A stretch of 64,000 bases of DNA from Nothophaeocryptopus gaeumannii (lineage: Eukaryota; Ascomycota; Dothideomycetes; Mycosphaerellales; Mycosphaerellaceae). Below the pieces are notes generated by a model. The model was not told the origin of the DNA. It saw only the letters and a list, made by a program, of their open reading frames with translations, and made no database searches. Below are positions 43,474-54,845 of the stretch, piece after piece. The position numbers were made by a program, and so were the translations under genes. Positions within the stretch are counted from its first letter, which is position 1, and every line of letters starts with the position of its first letter. The stretch lies in the NCBI GenBank assembly GCA_031771865.1, contig JASISA010000010.1, positions 620,001 to 684,000 of the forward strand, in the 5' to 3' direction.

Positions 43474-45540
43474 CTAGAATGCAGTCCTGCCGGTCTTGAC
43501 GGCTTTCAACACACCATGATCCGCCAGTTTCTCTATCATGTTGTATAGCACAAAATCGCAACCCCGTTTTACGACCATGTTGATCGTGACGGGGACCATT
43601 TCTGTGTGGAATGTTACTTCGCTATAGTACGGGACTTGGCCGATCGGGATGGTGAAATCTGCGCATCCGTAAAGGGGGCAGATGCTCGCTCCAGTGATTG
43701 CAGCTCCAGGTGGTGTGACTGCGAGAAACGAGGCATTGGGGTTGTTGTTGAGGTTCTGCTCTCGATAGGATGGTAACCCGCCTGTCCCGATGTCATAGAG
43801 CATGACTGATTCAGAGCAAGATTCTGGCGTTGAGTACTGCAAATTCGCTTCGTACCACTCGACAGCGGCGTTCTTTTTCTGCAGAGCCTGCTCATACGCT
43901 TCGGCACTGTTGGCACTCTCATTGTAGTTTATCCATCCTGGCCTCCGTGCTGGATCTATAGGAGGGAAGCGACCATCGAACAGTTCTGCCCAGCGTGTCA
44001 TTAGCGGATTGGCCACAGCTTCCCACTGCGAAGCTGTATTGATGACTGAGATTGGCCCATTGGTGAGAGCTGTCATATTGCGAATTGCTGCTGGAGTAGA
44101 GTTGCTCTGTACAGTAGCTGTGAAGTTGAAACGCTTGACCGTCATACCGAAGATAGATGACATGTTGGCGATGAAAGCGTCAAGGATTAATTCCGCGGCG
44201 GAGTTGTTGAGTGGCAAGTAGTCGACTGGATACAATATCGTCTTGGGAAAGGCATCTGTGTCTGGAACTGACAATGGGCTTAGTCCGGTAATGTTCTGTG
44301 ACTGGTATAATTCAGGCGTATACCAATGCTTCGAGAAGTGAACCCATTTGTAGGGATCGCGTGAGAATACACCTGCAGTATCTGTTGCGTTTCCGAGAGG
44401 CACGACTCGCTCTAGAGAGATCATTCCCTGAGACGGTCTCTGTCCATATGTGCCTGATACTGCTGCAGGCCTCCGCATGGACGATCCGGTGTCCGATCGA
44501 ATAGCATAGTCCAGCCAGTCGTACGCAGCTACGGAGCAGCCACCTCCGGAAGAACTGGCACTGCAAGTGAGCCACCCGTCACCTCTGGGGTTGAAGGGAT
44601 AGTGCTCGTCCTGCCAATTCCACGGATCGGCTCCAGATGCAAATTGAGCAAGCTTGTACTTGCCGATCAGCTTGCCACCGAGATCGATGATGCGCTGTAT
44701 TGAAGGCGCTGTTGCAGTTGCTGGTTCATGAATGTACGCCCAAGCTTGGCTGCCAGCCGATGTCTTCAAGCCCTTCATATCATAGAGATCCTTGACGGCG
44801 ACTCTGTAACCTGCGAATGGACGTGGGTCGAGTAGAGAGTAGAGTCTTGAGGGGACCGGAATCGCAGGGTAGCCGAAGCTTGGGTCGGACACGTCCAGAG
44901 ATGCAAAGCTGCCGGTGCCCTCGTTTGTCTCGTACGCACCGTAGAGGAAATCTCTGTACGTATCCTCATAGAGACGATAGACGCTCGAGAGTGAGACTTG
45001 ACCATTGCTAAACGTGGCCAAGTAGGGCCCTGGTGGTACGCCCAAGCCCGGAGCTGTCGCGGTGCCTTCGCTCGTATTGCCCTCGACGGAGCACGCTGAG
45101 TCCACGTAAACATGGCTTGTGTTGATGCTGGCGAAGTATCCGGAAGCTGACGTTCCAAAGCTGGAGTTGGCAGTCGCGGAGATATACACAGCGCTCAAAA
45201 AGTCTTCAGAGAACACGTCGTCGGCCTCTGTATATTGCGTAATTGTCTGCTGAAGAATGTCGCCGGTGATAGAGCTGGCATTGGTCGCCAAAACGGTGAT
45301 GGGTAGACACGAAGCGTCGCGGAGCCTTTGATCCGTCTTGAACGATGCTGCCGGGTCCTTCGTTGGGGAGAAGTAGCTGATGTTGCCCAACTTGAACACT
45401 ACTTCGTCTTCTGTCGTCTTTCTGACCAGCTGAAATTGATTGCGTGGGATCACAGCGGCAAGAGCGCCAGTTGAAAGCAACGAGAGGAACCAAATTGCGA
45501 CCATAATGGCCAGACGAGCCCGATTTAAGTCTCTCCGCAT
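43474..45540 (-). CDS. Secreted amidase-signature protein with N-terminal extension
   Basis: 688 residues, single exon. The start at 45540 gives a signal peptide (LAIMVAIWFLSLLSTGALA). The frame is open 11 codons further upstream but without an ATG. Residues about 30-220 form an N-terminal domain seen in large fungal amidases annotated as Arp1-like. The amidase-signature part carries the Ser-Ser-Lys triad: Lys near 250 (AVKDLYDMKG), the Gly/Ser-rich loop SASSSGGGCSVAA near 330, and SDTGSSMRRP near 350 with the probable nucleophile. Amidase-signature enzymes hydrolyse amides, and some fungal relatives sit in secondary-metabolite loci. The enzyme is probably extracellular, with many NxS/T sites. 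The family core usually has about 450-550 residues, so the N-terminal domain explains the extra length. Confidence 0.9.
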   Translation of the reverse strand: MRRDLNRARLAIMVAIWFLSLLSTGALAAVIPRNQFQLVRKTTEDEVVFKLGNISYFSPTKDPAASFKTDQRLRDASCLPITVLATNASSITGDILQQTITQYTEADDVFSEDFLSAVYISATANSSFGTSASGYFASINTSHVYVDSACSVEGNTSEGTATAPGLGVPPGPYLATFSNGQVSLSSVYRLYEDTYRDFLYGAYETNEGTGSFASLDVSDPSFGYPAIPVPSRLYSLLDPRPFAGYRVAVKDLYDMKGLKTSAGSQAWAYIHEPATATAPSIQRIIDLGGKLIGKYKLAQFASGADPWNWQDEHYPFNPRGDGWLTCSASSSGGGCSVAAYDWLDYAIRSDTGSSMRRPAAVSGTYGQRPSQGMISLERVVPLGNATDTAGVFSRDPYKWVHFSKHWYTPELYQSQNITGLSPLSVPDTDAFPKTILYPVDYLPLNNSAAELILDAFIANMSSIFGMTVKRFNFTATVQSNSTPAAIRNMTALTNGPISVINTASQWEAVANPLMTRWAELFDGRFPPIDPARRPGWINYNESANSAEAYEQALQKKNAAVEWYEANLQYSTPESCSESVMLYDIGTGGLPSYREQNLNNNPNASFLAVTPPGAAITGASICPLYGCADFTIPIGQVPYYSEVTFHTEMVPVTINMVVKRGCDFVLYNMIEKLADHGVLKAVKTGRTAF

Positions 45541-45962
45541 AGCGAGCAGTAGCGAAATGCGGCATTCATTCACTTACTTGTACGACGTTCTCCGTTTGCC
45601 ATAGAACGGCAACCAGAAGATAGGCCATCGCTCTGCAGATGCAACTTGCGTTTTTTCATCCTTATTGATCTTGGCGCGGCACCTTAATGCTCGACACTGA
45701 CCTTCTCTCGCATCCTCCCGCGCTCGGAAGGTTGGTGCGAAGACATCGTTGGTGGGGAGGAAAAGACAAGAGCGTTAGGAGGAGTCTGAGATAGGCCATC
45801 GGTGCGCAGGAGCGCCTGCAGCTCCTCGCCTGCCTAGTGTAGTCAAGACCGCCTCGCATCTGCACGTCGATGTCTTGGCCGGTCCATCGATGTTGGCGAT
45901 TTTCGCAGGGGAAACATTGGCTTCGTAACCCCACTCGCGATGTCAAGAGTCGCGACGCAAGA
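45541..45962. other. Intergenic between amidase and Zn2Cys6 regulator
   Basis: About 0.42 kb between two tandem minus-strand genes; the presumed amidase promoter and the regulator's 3' untranslated region. Confidence 0.5.
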
Positions 45963-48900
45963 TCACGATCCCATGCTGAAGGAGTTTGTCGCGCTCATGG
46001 GCTCTACACCCTCATTCCGATAGATGCTCTTGAATTCCTCGCCGACGCCGAAGAGCGTGTTCTGGAACTTCTCCAGTATCCCGCAGTCAGCGGCGCAAGT
46101 AGGTGAAATAGGGGCCAGACGACGCAAGAAGGTGATGGTACGCTCGAGGAGCTCCTTGAAGCGCTGTTCGGGGACCAGCTGCTTCATGTATTTGCTGTTG
46201 TGTACCGCCGAAAGCACGAGCATGTTACCAAATTGCCTGCTGGTGGTCAGTACGTGATAGTTAAACACGTCATGACGGAATTGTACTTACGCGTGAGCCG
46301 TGCCATGGATGTTGGTGACGATGAGGCGGTCTGGCACGCCGTCAAAAGCCACGGTGCTTTGCATGGCTGCGACGATGCATCGCTTCGCTGCTGCCCAAAC
46401 CTCGCGGTCACCTAGCTGCTGGATCGCCTTGAAGAGATGCACGTCTGCCTTGTCACGAGGGTTTCCATAGCCGTCTGTAGCGACCTTCTCCAGCTCTTGG
46501 CCATCTTGCACGTGAGGCATGATGTGAAGGGCGTAGTCGAGGAAAGGACGATTGATAATGTACCGCGCACCCCAGTACTTCGCTCGAAGTCGAGCTGCGA
46601 GGATGTCGGATGGCGGTGGCTCGTCGTCTTGCCAGCTCCGGTGCCCGGGTAGTCCTCGTCTCCAGTGCTCCAGAATCGATTCGTGCGCCTGAAGCATCGC
46701 CTGTACTTCTGAGAGCGGCTGATTCAGCGACTCTTTTCCGTACATCTCGCGATGTACCTGGTTGAGTCTTCTGCGCAGGAAGAGCTGCGCAGAATAGTAG
46801 ATGAGCATGTTCTCCCAATCTCCTTGCCGACCGTCGGCATCTAAGCCAGAGTACGACTCATCGTCGCTGACTTTGTGAGGCATGAGCAAAAGGTGCTCGA
46901 CCTGTTGGATGCCACTGGCGGGCAATCTCAGTTCTGCGAGAATATCGCTCTCGAGTTGCAGACAAGTCCAAGATGCCAGCACGATCATACTTTGTCGCGT
47001 ATCCTTGATACGCGATTGAGACCGGTAATAGTTGGACTTCAGAGGACCATATCCTCCCCAGTAGTTATCGTTGTACAGCTTGTACCGGTCAAGGAGTATG
47101 AGAATGGCTCGCCCAGCCATAGTGATCCAACTCATGCTCTCCTTGACGCGGGCAAGCTGTCCCTTGTACAGACCCGCAAGCAAGAACATTTGAGCGTGCA
47201 CGAGGTCGTTCCCGTCGCCTTGGTCACCCAGAATCTCGGCAGCTTTTGCGTAGTACGCGATTCCAGGTATTACATCCAGGTTCCTTGGTCCAACCACAGC
47301 AGCGGGAGAGCCTTCCATCGATGAACGCCGACTTCTCGACTCGTTCAGGCGCAAATTCGCCTCAGACGGAGGCGTCGGTTGCGTCGTAGGTGTTGATTTC
47401 GGAGACATTGGAGATGGTTTTATCGCCGCGGATACGGGGGAGCTGGCTGCGTAGCCACGGGAGCTGGAGATCTGGTGCGCGATCACGCTATTCGTCTGCA
47501 GCTTGCTGTCCGGCACAATGGAAGGTAACGGCTCGTTGTGCATGCAGATCTTGCCCAACGCCAGAACGAGATAGATGATCGCGTTGCCAGGTGATCGCTC
47601 TGTGTGCTCTCGACGCATTTCACTATCTGATCCAGTGCCCGTGATGTTGGCGGTGGACCCGTTGGAACGTTGTCGCTTCAGTGGCCGTTCCGAGTACTCG
47701 TTACCGACTGCAAATGTCGCCCGAGGTCGTCCTGTGCTGTAGCGTTTGATGAAGGTGTCAAACATCTTCCGCAGTCTTCTCTTGTCCAGGAATGGATGCA
47801 TGATATGGATATGCTTCATATAGCTGTCGTAGAGCGTGTTGATCGTGTTGGCATCCAAATCTACCTCACCGTTGGACTTCAAGCCACCAGCGCCATATGG
47901 CTCTGATCGTCTGGTGTCGCTATTTGGTGTCGACGGGAAGCCTACACCCCAGAGGCCGTCTGCGTGCGGAGTCGCGGCGTTCGCGCCTTCACCACTCTCG
48001 TCGCTTCGAGCGGGACTTGCAGCGCCCCCAGGCTGCGTGCCATCGTTCTCATCGATACCTTCGCCTCGCGTCCACAATCGAAGCACGCCTCGGTCCTCAG
48101 CTTCCATGACATAGCCGTCGTTGTACTCGACACCTGCGGCTCGAAGAAGCGGTCGAACACTCGGCCAAAGCAGTAGCAACTTATGCGGTGCTGTTCGGTG
48201 ATCTTCCAGTTCGGGTTTTCGTGCCCTAGCAGTGATCTCTTCTGCGGTGGGTGGTTCTGATTCAGCGCCCGCGACTGAGCTGTCGTTGATGTTGTTGGAC
48301 TGTTGCGTGCTTTGAGAGTTTTGCTCCACTCGCCGCAACCTCGCTTCGAAGTTATCGATTTTGCTAGTGAGGTCTTGGAGTCCCTGAGAATGCGATTCCA
48401 TGTATTGCAGGAGCTTCTCCATGTTCTTGTCGGTCCTGCCAAGACTGTCAGCTTTAACCGCTGCAAAGCGCGACCCTGGATTAGAAGCATACTTCGCAGG
48501 TGGCGTGTCCCTATATTGACAGGACAAATTGTTTTCCTTGCAAAACGAACAAGGCGAACCCTCGTCGCATTTCTGTTTACGTTGTCTGCATTGTTCGCAG
48601 GCCTGAAACACATTAGTGGAGTTCCGCGACTCGGCCATGGATGAAGTTAACATACCTGAGTAGCACGCATCTGCTTCCTCTTCGGACCGTAAATGTTGCC
48701 CGTTGCCGGCCCGTAACTCGGGGCTTGGTACATTGGCTGCCCGGGTGGCGGATACTGGTGATGTGTATCCATCATCGAAGTCGAATACTGTGGATGGTGC
48801 TCGTAGGGAGGTTGCTGTGCTGGCGGCGGTAAGCCGTGATGCGGTACTCCGTTCGGCCCAGGCGGGTACCCATGATGCTGGCCATGGTCCATAGGGTGTG

Positions 48901-49510
48901 GCGGAGGAGGACCAGGCGGCTGCGCACCGTCTTGTCCAGATGAAGGTGGAAACTGGGGAGGCGCAGTCGGCGTAGCAGGCGTTCGCTGTGGACCTCCAGA
49001 ATCGTGTGAGTACGTCCTGTTCACGGGTGCCGGCGTGGCATGGCCGGAGCGACTATGGTTGTAGTCTTGGTGGTATTGCGGCCCGGCTTCGCGCTGGTCG
49101 TGGGGCGGCGGCGCAGAAGGATATCGGACTGGAGGAAGATGTCCTTCTCGTGGCTCTGGCGCAGAGACAGGCGCGGCATGCGCTGCCTGTTGTATGGGTG
49201 GCAGCGAGGGACCCTGTGCCGGAGGGTTGTATTGAGGTACTGAAGAGTAGGGTGGAGCGTGCTGCTGCGATTGCGGGTGGGCTTGAGGTTGCGGAGGTGG
49301 GGGTTGGTGTTGGTGCTGCTGCTGGTACTGGTGGTGTTGAGCAGGAGCAGGAGACTGCTGGAATGGAGGCGGCGGAGGTGGCGGCGCGCGTTGATCGTGC
49401 GAGTGGTGCTGGGGGTGGTGCTGCTGACTATGTTGCTGGTGGAGGTGCGGCGGTGGAGGTGGATGTCCATAGGCAGGCGCTGGAGGAGGAGGTCCTCTCC
49501 TATGATCCAT
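45963..49510 (-). CDS. Zn2Cys6 transcription factor with long Pro/Gln/His-rich N-terminus
   Basis: 1146 residues, complement(join(45963..46236, 46291..48602, 48656..49510)). The first exon (285 codons) encodes a Pro/Gln/His/Gly-rich, presumably disordered region that ends KRKQMRATQ. A 53-nt intron joins it directly to the binuclear zinc cluster ACEQCRQRKQKC...CSFCKENNLSC (C-x2-C-x6-C-x5-C-x2-C-x6-C, from residue 287). A short coiled coil follows (NMEKLLQYMESHSQGL), then the fungal-specific middle homology region with DSYMKHIHIMHPFLDKRRL, AIIYLVLALGKIC and LDVIPGIAYYAKAAEILGD. The second intron joins HGTAHA to QFGNMLVLSAVHN, completing the last helices. Basic residues before the first Cys probably form the nuclear signal. 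The first exon alone could be mistaken for a separate Pro-rich gene. The regulon is unknown. Confidence 0.93.
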
Positions 49511-49712
49511 AATCGTAAGGCAATGCAAGGTCTCGAGCCCGAGCCATGCGCTGCGTCAAGGCTCGACTAGCTACTACGTCGTTCGGCACACGGGGATGCT
49601 TCGTGCGCAGTCAAGGCTCAGACAGGCGACACGGACATGGCCAAGCAGGTGAAGCTAGCCGTAGCCGTGCGGAGTGCGGAAACGCTGATGATGGATGCCC
49701 AATACTCGGAGC

Positions 49713-49757
49713 ACAGTGCCAGTGCCAGTGCCAGTGCCAGTGCAGTGCCAGTGCCAG
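49713..49757. repeat. Microsatellite, 6-bp unit GCCAGT
   Basis: About seven copies of GCCAGT with one shortened unit, about 0.2 kb upstream of the Zn2Cys6 regulator start codon. A simple-sequence repeat in the presumed promoter or leader. Confidence 0.9.
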
Positions 49758-50914
49758 GGAATACTGGGACTGGGTGATTCGCAGTTGCCAGACCGAGTAA
49801 GAGTAAGCAAGGCAGCGTAACGCAAGGGTGTTGGGGTGCGGGTTGCAGCGAATTGCCAGGCAAGGCTTTGGGCCACAGCAAACGGCCTGGACGGGTGTCG
49901 TCGCGGATGAGCAGCCAGAAGCCCAGAGCAATATCGCCGTAGGTTCGCTGTAAGTAAATGCGGCGGGAGTGTCGTCCCCGAGGATTACGGTTTCGTCGCG
50001 CTCCCTTCCGCGCAGGCTAGCACTAACCAGAACAACTCACTACTTACGACAAGCTCGAGGGCAGGCAGCTTGTGCGTGCGTGCGTAGCGCAGCGGCCGTC
50101 CGGCAGAGAATTTGGCCTACGAGAGGCTGCTGATCCAGTGCACCGGGCGATGGGACCACAACCTTCCTGGCGTGCTGGCGATGCTGGCCGGTGCTGGCTT
50201 GCTGGGAGCGTGAACTCTACCAAGCTGGAGGAGGTGCGGTAGGCCGGGAATGATTGGCTGCACTGCCAATTAAACGCGCGTGGGAGTTTGAGCCGGGTGA
50301 GGCGATGAGGCGAAGCGGATGGCGGACGGCGATGGGGAGAGGGAGCCCGGCACCGCACAAGGGAAGGGAAGGGAAGCGGAACTGGCCTCTGGGCAAAGAA
50401 TGATGCGTGTGTGTGTGAGTCGCGGGATGAGATGAGATGAGATTGCCAGCAAGCGTCGGTGCCCGCGCCTGTGCTCTGCCCTCTTGTCAGGACTCACTCA
50501 TCAGCGGTATGGCGGCTGGCTGGCTACTACTGTATGCGGCAGCAGATGGTCCCTGTGAGTGAATTTGCCCTGCTCCGCTCTACTACAGTACACTACGACA
50601 CTCGCACCAGTAGTACCGGTAACGCAATACATGGATGCACAGCAGACGCAGAAAATGCACGCGGGCCTCGCATCTTCCTCGCCCACGCAACAAACCCACT
50701 CTCCAAGCTGCATATACGGAGGCTCGTACCAAAAGTCCTTGCCGGTCTCAATTGAGTACGGCTTTGATTAACGGTCACTGTTTGCGGTTATCGATGCAAC
50801 GTTTCCACCCCAGTAACCAGGCTAGGACCTCATCAATCTGCCGGTAGACTCGATAAGGATATTGAAGTACTGACAAGGCTACCGGCAAGGTATTTTGGTA
50901 CGCGCCTCCGTAGT

Positions 50915-50940
50915 GCATGCCATGCCATGCCATGCCATGC
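50915..50940. repeat. Microsatellite, 5-bp unit CATGC
   Basis: Five consecutive perfect CATGC units, itself a nearly self-complementary sequence. Non-coding. Confidence 0.9.
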
Positions 50941-52476
50941 TGCCATCTCACAAAGAGGGCTGTGCTGTATCCGCTCCACCTGCCTGCTAGCACCTGCAGC
51001 CGGCAGTCTGGTAGGAACGCTAATCCTGAGCATGGGTGATGGCTGATGGGTGATGGATCGACGGCCATGTGAGAGAGTTCTGTATTCAGGGTACTCCGGA
51101 GTACGTCCGTTTATCGCTACCATCTACCCATCTACCATCTGATCTGCTCCGGCTACTGCCACAGCCTAACCTGAAATCTCATACAACAACCCGAAGTCCT
51201 TGCACCAGTCCGGGGTGCTGCTTCCGTTGGATACAACTAGTCGTAGCTACTTTACTCTGCATGTACTCGTAATCATGGTGTCGTTGTTGTTATTGCAAAC
51301 GTGCTGTCCGTCATCTACACCGACATTTATGTATATGCGCATAATGCGCACGAGTGTCTGCTCCTACGTTGAACCGGCCGAAGCTTGTGAGCCAAATCGC
51401 ACCTACGACGGCACCAACTCTCATTGTACGACCACCAGGGCAAAGCAGAAGAGATCGCAGCTCGACTCAGTAGAGTTTTCCTCGCCGCCGATCATCAACC
51501 TATCCTCCTACACACGCCGGCGAGTGAAGGGGGTTTGGGCGGTGCATCAGGGGTGCTGCATTGGCAAAGTGCCGGCTTAGCATTTGTTACATCCCTCATC
51601 CTTGCGCCCCACATCATTGTGCAACGCAGGGTAGGCCTTTGACATCTCCTCGGCACGAACGGCATCCCGAAGATCGGAAAAGGGCGTCGTCCAGAACTTT
51701 CCTGCAGACTGCAGGGCGGTCTTGCGATCTCGTGTCAAGCTGCGACTCGAGATCGAGAAGAGCCGACACGACTCTCTAGTAGGGTCGGCAATAGTTCGGA
51801 CACTAGCCGCCTCGTAACCAGATCTCATCTACTCGTAATACAGTAGAGGCGTAGTGCGAGTTGGTGTCAGTGATGGGCATCCTACGTATTCATCTCATTC
51901 GACAATGCGTACTCCGCGTAGCAGCATTCCCTCTTGAAACCAACACACAGCGAGCCGCGGCATGCGGCTCAAAGAGATCTACCGCGACGCCTCATCTTGG
52001 TGCTCTAGAAAGCCTCATCAAGCCGCATGCATAGAAAATGTGAGGCGTGACAAGGCGGAGGATTCGCTGACAACCCCGCCACAGAGGATCATCGGAACCT
52101 GGCCTGGATACCTCCTAGATACCACCGCTTCACGGGTTTAAGACGAGTGCTCCAAGCGATCGTCGCACACGATAGCCGCTTGCGGTGCTTCCTCGCGGCT
52201 GCATGTTCCGAAACCCGTCAGGGCGCCTGGATGTAACATTCCAAACGACCTGTTCCTGTCTTTTCTGACGAGCTCTCCTGGTCGACGCAATGCTTGCACG
52301 CTACCTCCTCCATTCTCCTCAGCTGCCATGCGCGCCCCTTACAGCAACCATCACAGTTACCCGGAAAGATGCGCTGGCCTAGCAACGGCGGCCATGATTT
52401 CTCATGAGGTGTTGGCCACTTGATGCCCACGTGGTTGGGCGCCCTGAAGGGCTAGTTATGGCGATATGGCGTCTGG

Positions 52477-52508
52477 AGGTGCAGGTGCAGGTGTAGGTGC
52501 AGGTGCAG
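52477..52508. repeat. Microsatellite, 6-bp unit GGTGCA
   Basis: About five copies of GGTGCA with one GGTGTA variant, in the gene-poor region. Confidence 0.85.
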
Positions 52509-53879
52509 CAGGAATCATAACCGCGATACTCGTTGTCTCACAAAGACGTCGCCTTCTGCCAGCCTCTAAACTTCATTCTGGAAGTACAATTCACGTCGAC
52601 TTGGTCTCACCTAACTCGATGTGGGAGGGAAAGACGCAGCTTCTCGTACTGTAGAGACGCCTCTGCCAGACTGCCGCAGTTCTTTCTGTGGTGAATATGG
52701 TCATGCGATCGGAACATCACACCGCATCTTCACACGTCACGCCTTGGTTGGAGATAGACGGCACATCGAAACGCGCGTGACACTGGCAATAAAGATGACA
52801 TGACGGGACATGCTTGCTGGCAATGCGCTTGACCGACTTTCCCGGCATCGACCTCGACCTCGCGTTCCACCGCAACTCGGCCATTTCCCTGATCTTGCAG
52901 AGACCGCATCTGCTTGCTGCACCACTCATGTCGCCCCGCGCACGCTTGCGCGTCCTCATTTGTCACATGCTCCGAAGTGTGGGAAATGAACACTGCAAAT
53001 GACGTGCCCGTATTCGCTGGTGGTGGTCCTGCGCGCAGCTTGCGAACACGTGCTGTCGCTTGTAAGCTTCATGTGGTCGTTGTGTGTTGCTGCCCAACCT
53101 GCGCGACTATGAGATGACCCCAAGTGGACTGCAAAACTTACGAAATAGCACTGGAATCTACGTCCAGGCGCTATTCTTCGATACTTTGACAGCAGGTCCA
53201 GCAATCCGGACGATGCCTTTTCGAGTAGGAGTACGTAGCTTTATGCCTGGTAAGCAGCAGTCTGTTCAGTTTGCGCGTACCGTACCTATTTGCTGGCCTA
53301 TGCATACCTCATCCGACTGAGAACACTGAGAACGTCTAGTCCGAAGCCGACTCGCGACGTCTGGAAACCTTGCAATATCGCGCCTCCAGGCACACCACGT
53401 GCGAAGGCGGCGCCGACTCGACCATGGCTTCAGCCTTCTACGGTGCGTCGCGGCCGCACTACCGAAGCCGAATCAAGATAGCCTAGAGATACAGACGCAA
53501 GAGATAAATGGCGTACTACTGACCAGACATCCGATATGCAATCCTGTTCGTTGGCCTTGCTCGATAATGATTGACCGATCTACAAACTTTTCGGCATAGC
53601 AAGCGGTGCTGTCGCTGTGCCGAAGACAAACTCCCGAGTCTCGAACTCAGTCTGGAAGCCGTTGCTGGCATGTTGTTGACCGACGTGTCCTGGCCCCTGT
53701 CGCCGACTGCAAATACCCAATTCGAAAGAGAATTTCATATGCGACAGGGACAATGCACGGAAACGGGGTTGCAGGACATCCGCATTCAGCCCAACGCCCA
53801 ACGTTGCTAAGACCACATGATCGAAATATCATGCGGGTCATTTTGTTTCTTGCAGCGGCGCCGTGTGTTAGGTAGGGAG

Positions 53880-53901
53880 GTCGGCGTCGGCGTCGGCGTC
53901 A
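53880..53901. repeat. Microsatellite, 6-bp unit GGCGTC
   Basis: Three to four copies of the hexamer in the gene-poor region, directly followed by a short GAGTT-type duplication. Confidence 0.85.
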
Positions 53902-54569
53902 GCAGTTGAGAGTTGAGTCACTATCCTGCATTTGCGCCCAAGGAGAATGCTGTCGCACATCAGCCTCGCAGAGCCGCCGTGGGAAGCGCGGTGAGAAAGG
54001 AGATGATGATGTTCTCTTGCATGAAGAGCTTTGGCGACAACGCATCTTTCTTCTTACCGCTACAGTCTCAAAGAAGTGCCCTTCATCGTCTCTGCGAGTC
54101 ATTGATGAAGAACGCGTGACCAGCGACGAGTAATGCTCAAGACAGCCATTCGAATAAGCGCGCGTCAGACCCTCCGAGAACATCACGCGCGCCTCTATCA
54201 AGCTGGGATACGCATGTGCTGTAGTTACAGCGTACCGCCCTCGTTGGGATAAGGTAAGCGCCAACGATGCGAGATTGCCCAATCACATCTTCGCCACTCC
54301 AGTGTCGCGTCGTCGTTCATGGACCTTCGAAGCAGTAGGGCCAGCAGTGTCTCCTCGACCCGTCCTTCGACCAGTTCGCATGCGCGTCATTGTTCGGCTT
54401 CAAAACCAATGCCGAAGCTGAGAGGCGTCACATGCACATAAGCGAACATGGATCAAGGTCTGATACTACTACCGAGCTGAGCATACCAGATGGCAGATGC
54501 ATGCTCGCTATGATGACGCCGGTAGGATCACCATTCCACCTATATCACCTTGTGTTAACGTGTGCAGGG

Positions 54570-54845
54570 TAAAAGTCGCTTCCGCCGTCAGTCGCTAGCG
54601 TCTTCTTAGCAATTCGACGATCTAGCTATACACTTTCCCTAACCGATACCTCAGCGAAAACGCGACGAATTAAGCTTCTTAGATAGTCAACAGAAAGCCC
54701 TAAGCGTGGAGATTCTTATGCTTTTTTACGAGTCGAACTCGAAGTCTAGAAAGTCGAGTTCCAGGCGAATAAAGGCAGCGTAGCTAGTCTCCGCCTTTTG
54801 GTCTATAGGAGGTCTATGGAAGGCGAAGAAGTCGCCTTTTACGTA
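54570..54845 (+). mobile_element. Possible RIP-degraded transposon fragment
   Basis: A tract of about 275 bp with different composition from its surroundings (CTAG- and AGTC-rich). One frame reads KTRRIKLLR, TAG, STESPKRGDSYAFLRVELEV, TAG, KVEFQANKGS, so it stays protein-like across two TAG codons placed where Trp is plausible. TGG to TAG is the change expected from C-to-T mutation at CpA on the opposite strand, as in repeat-induced point mutation. The reading loosely resembles the tail after the DDE domain of Fot1/pogo-type transposases, but that is only an impression. No terminal repeats were found. Confidence 0.3.

Noticed and set aside
43474..45540. Amidase considered as part of a secondary-metabolite cluster with the FMN monooxygenase and nitrilase
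   Set aside because: The genes between are a channel, a phosphatase, PRO2 and membrane proteins; no synthase gene is present and orientation is mixed.
48640..49528. Treating the Pro/Gln/His-rich frame as its own gene, with antisense frames such as 48988-49512
   Set aside because: It ends in a consensus donor that splices in phase to the zinc cluster, so it is exon 1 of the regulator; the antisense frames are repeat shadows.
49713..53901. Short regularly repeated units considered as CRISPR or minisatellite arrays
   Set aside because: Units are 5-6 bp and directly adjacent, with no spacers; they are ordinary microsatellites in a eukaryotic genome.
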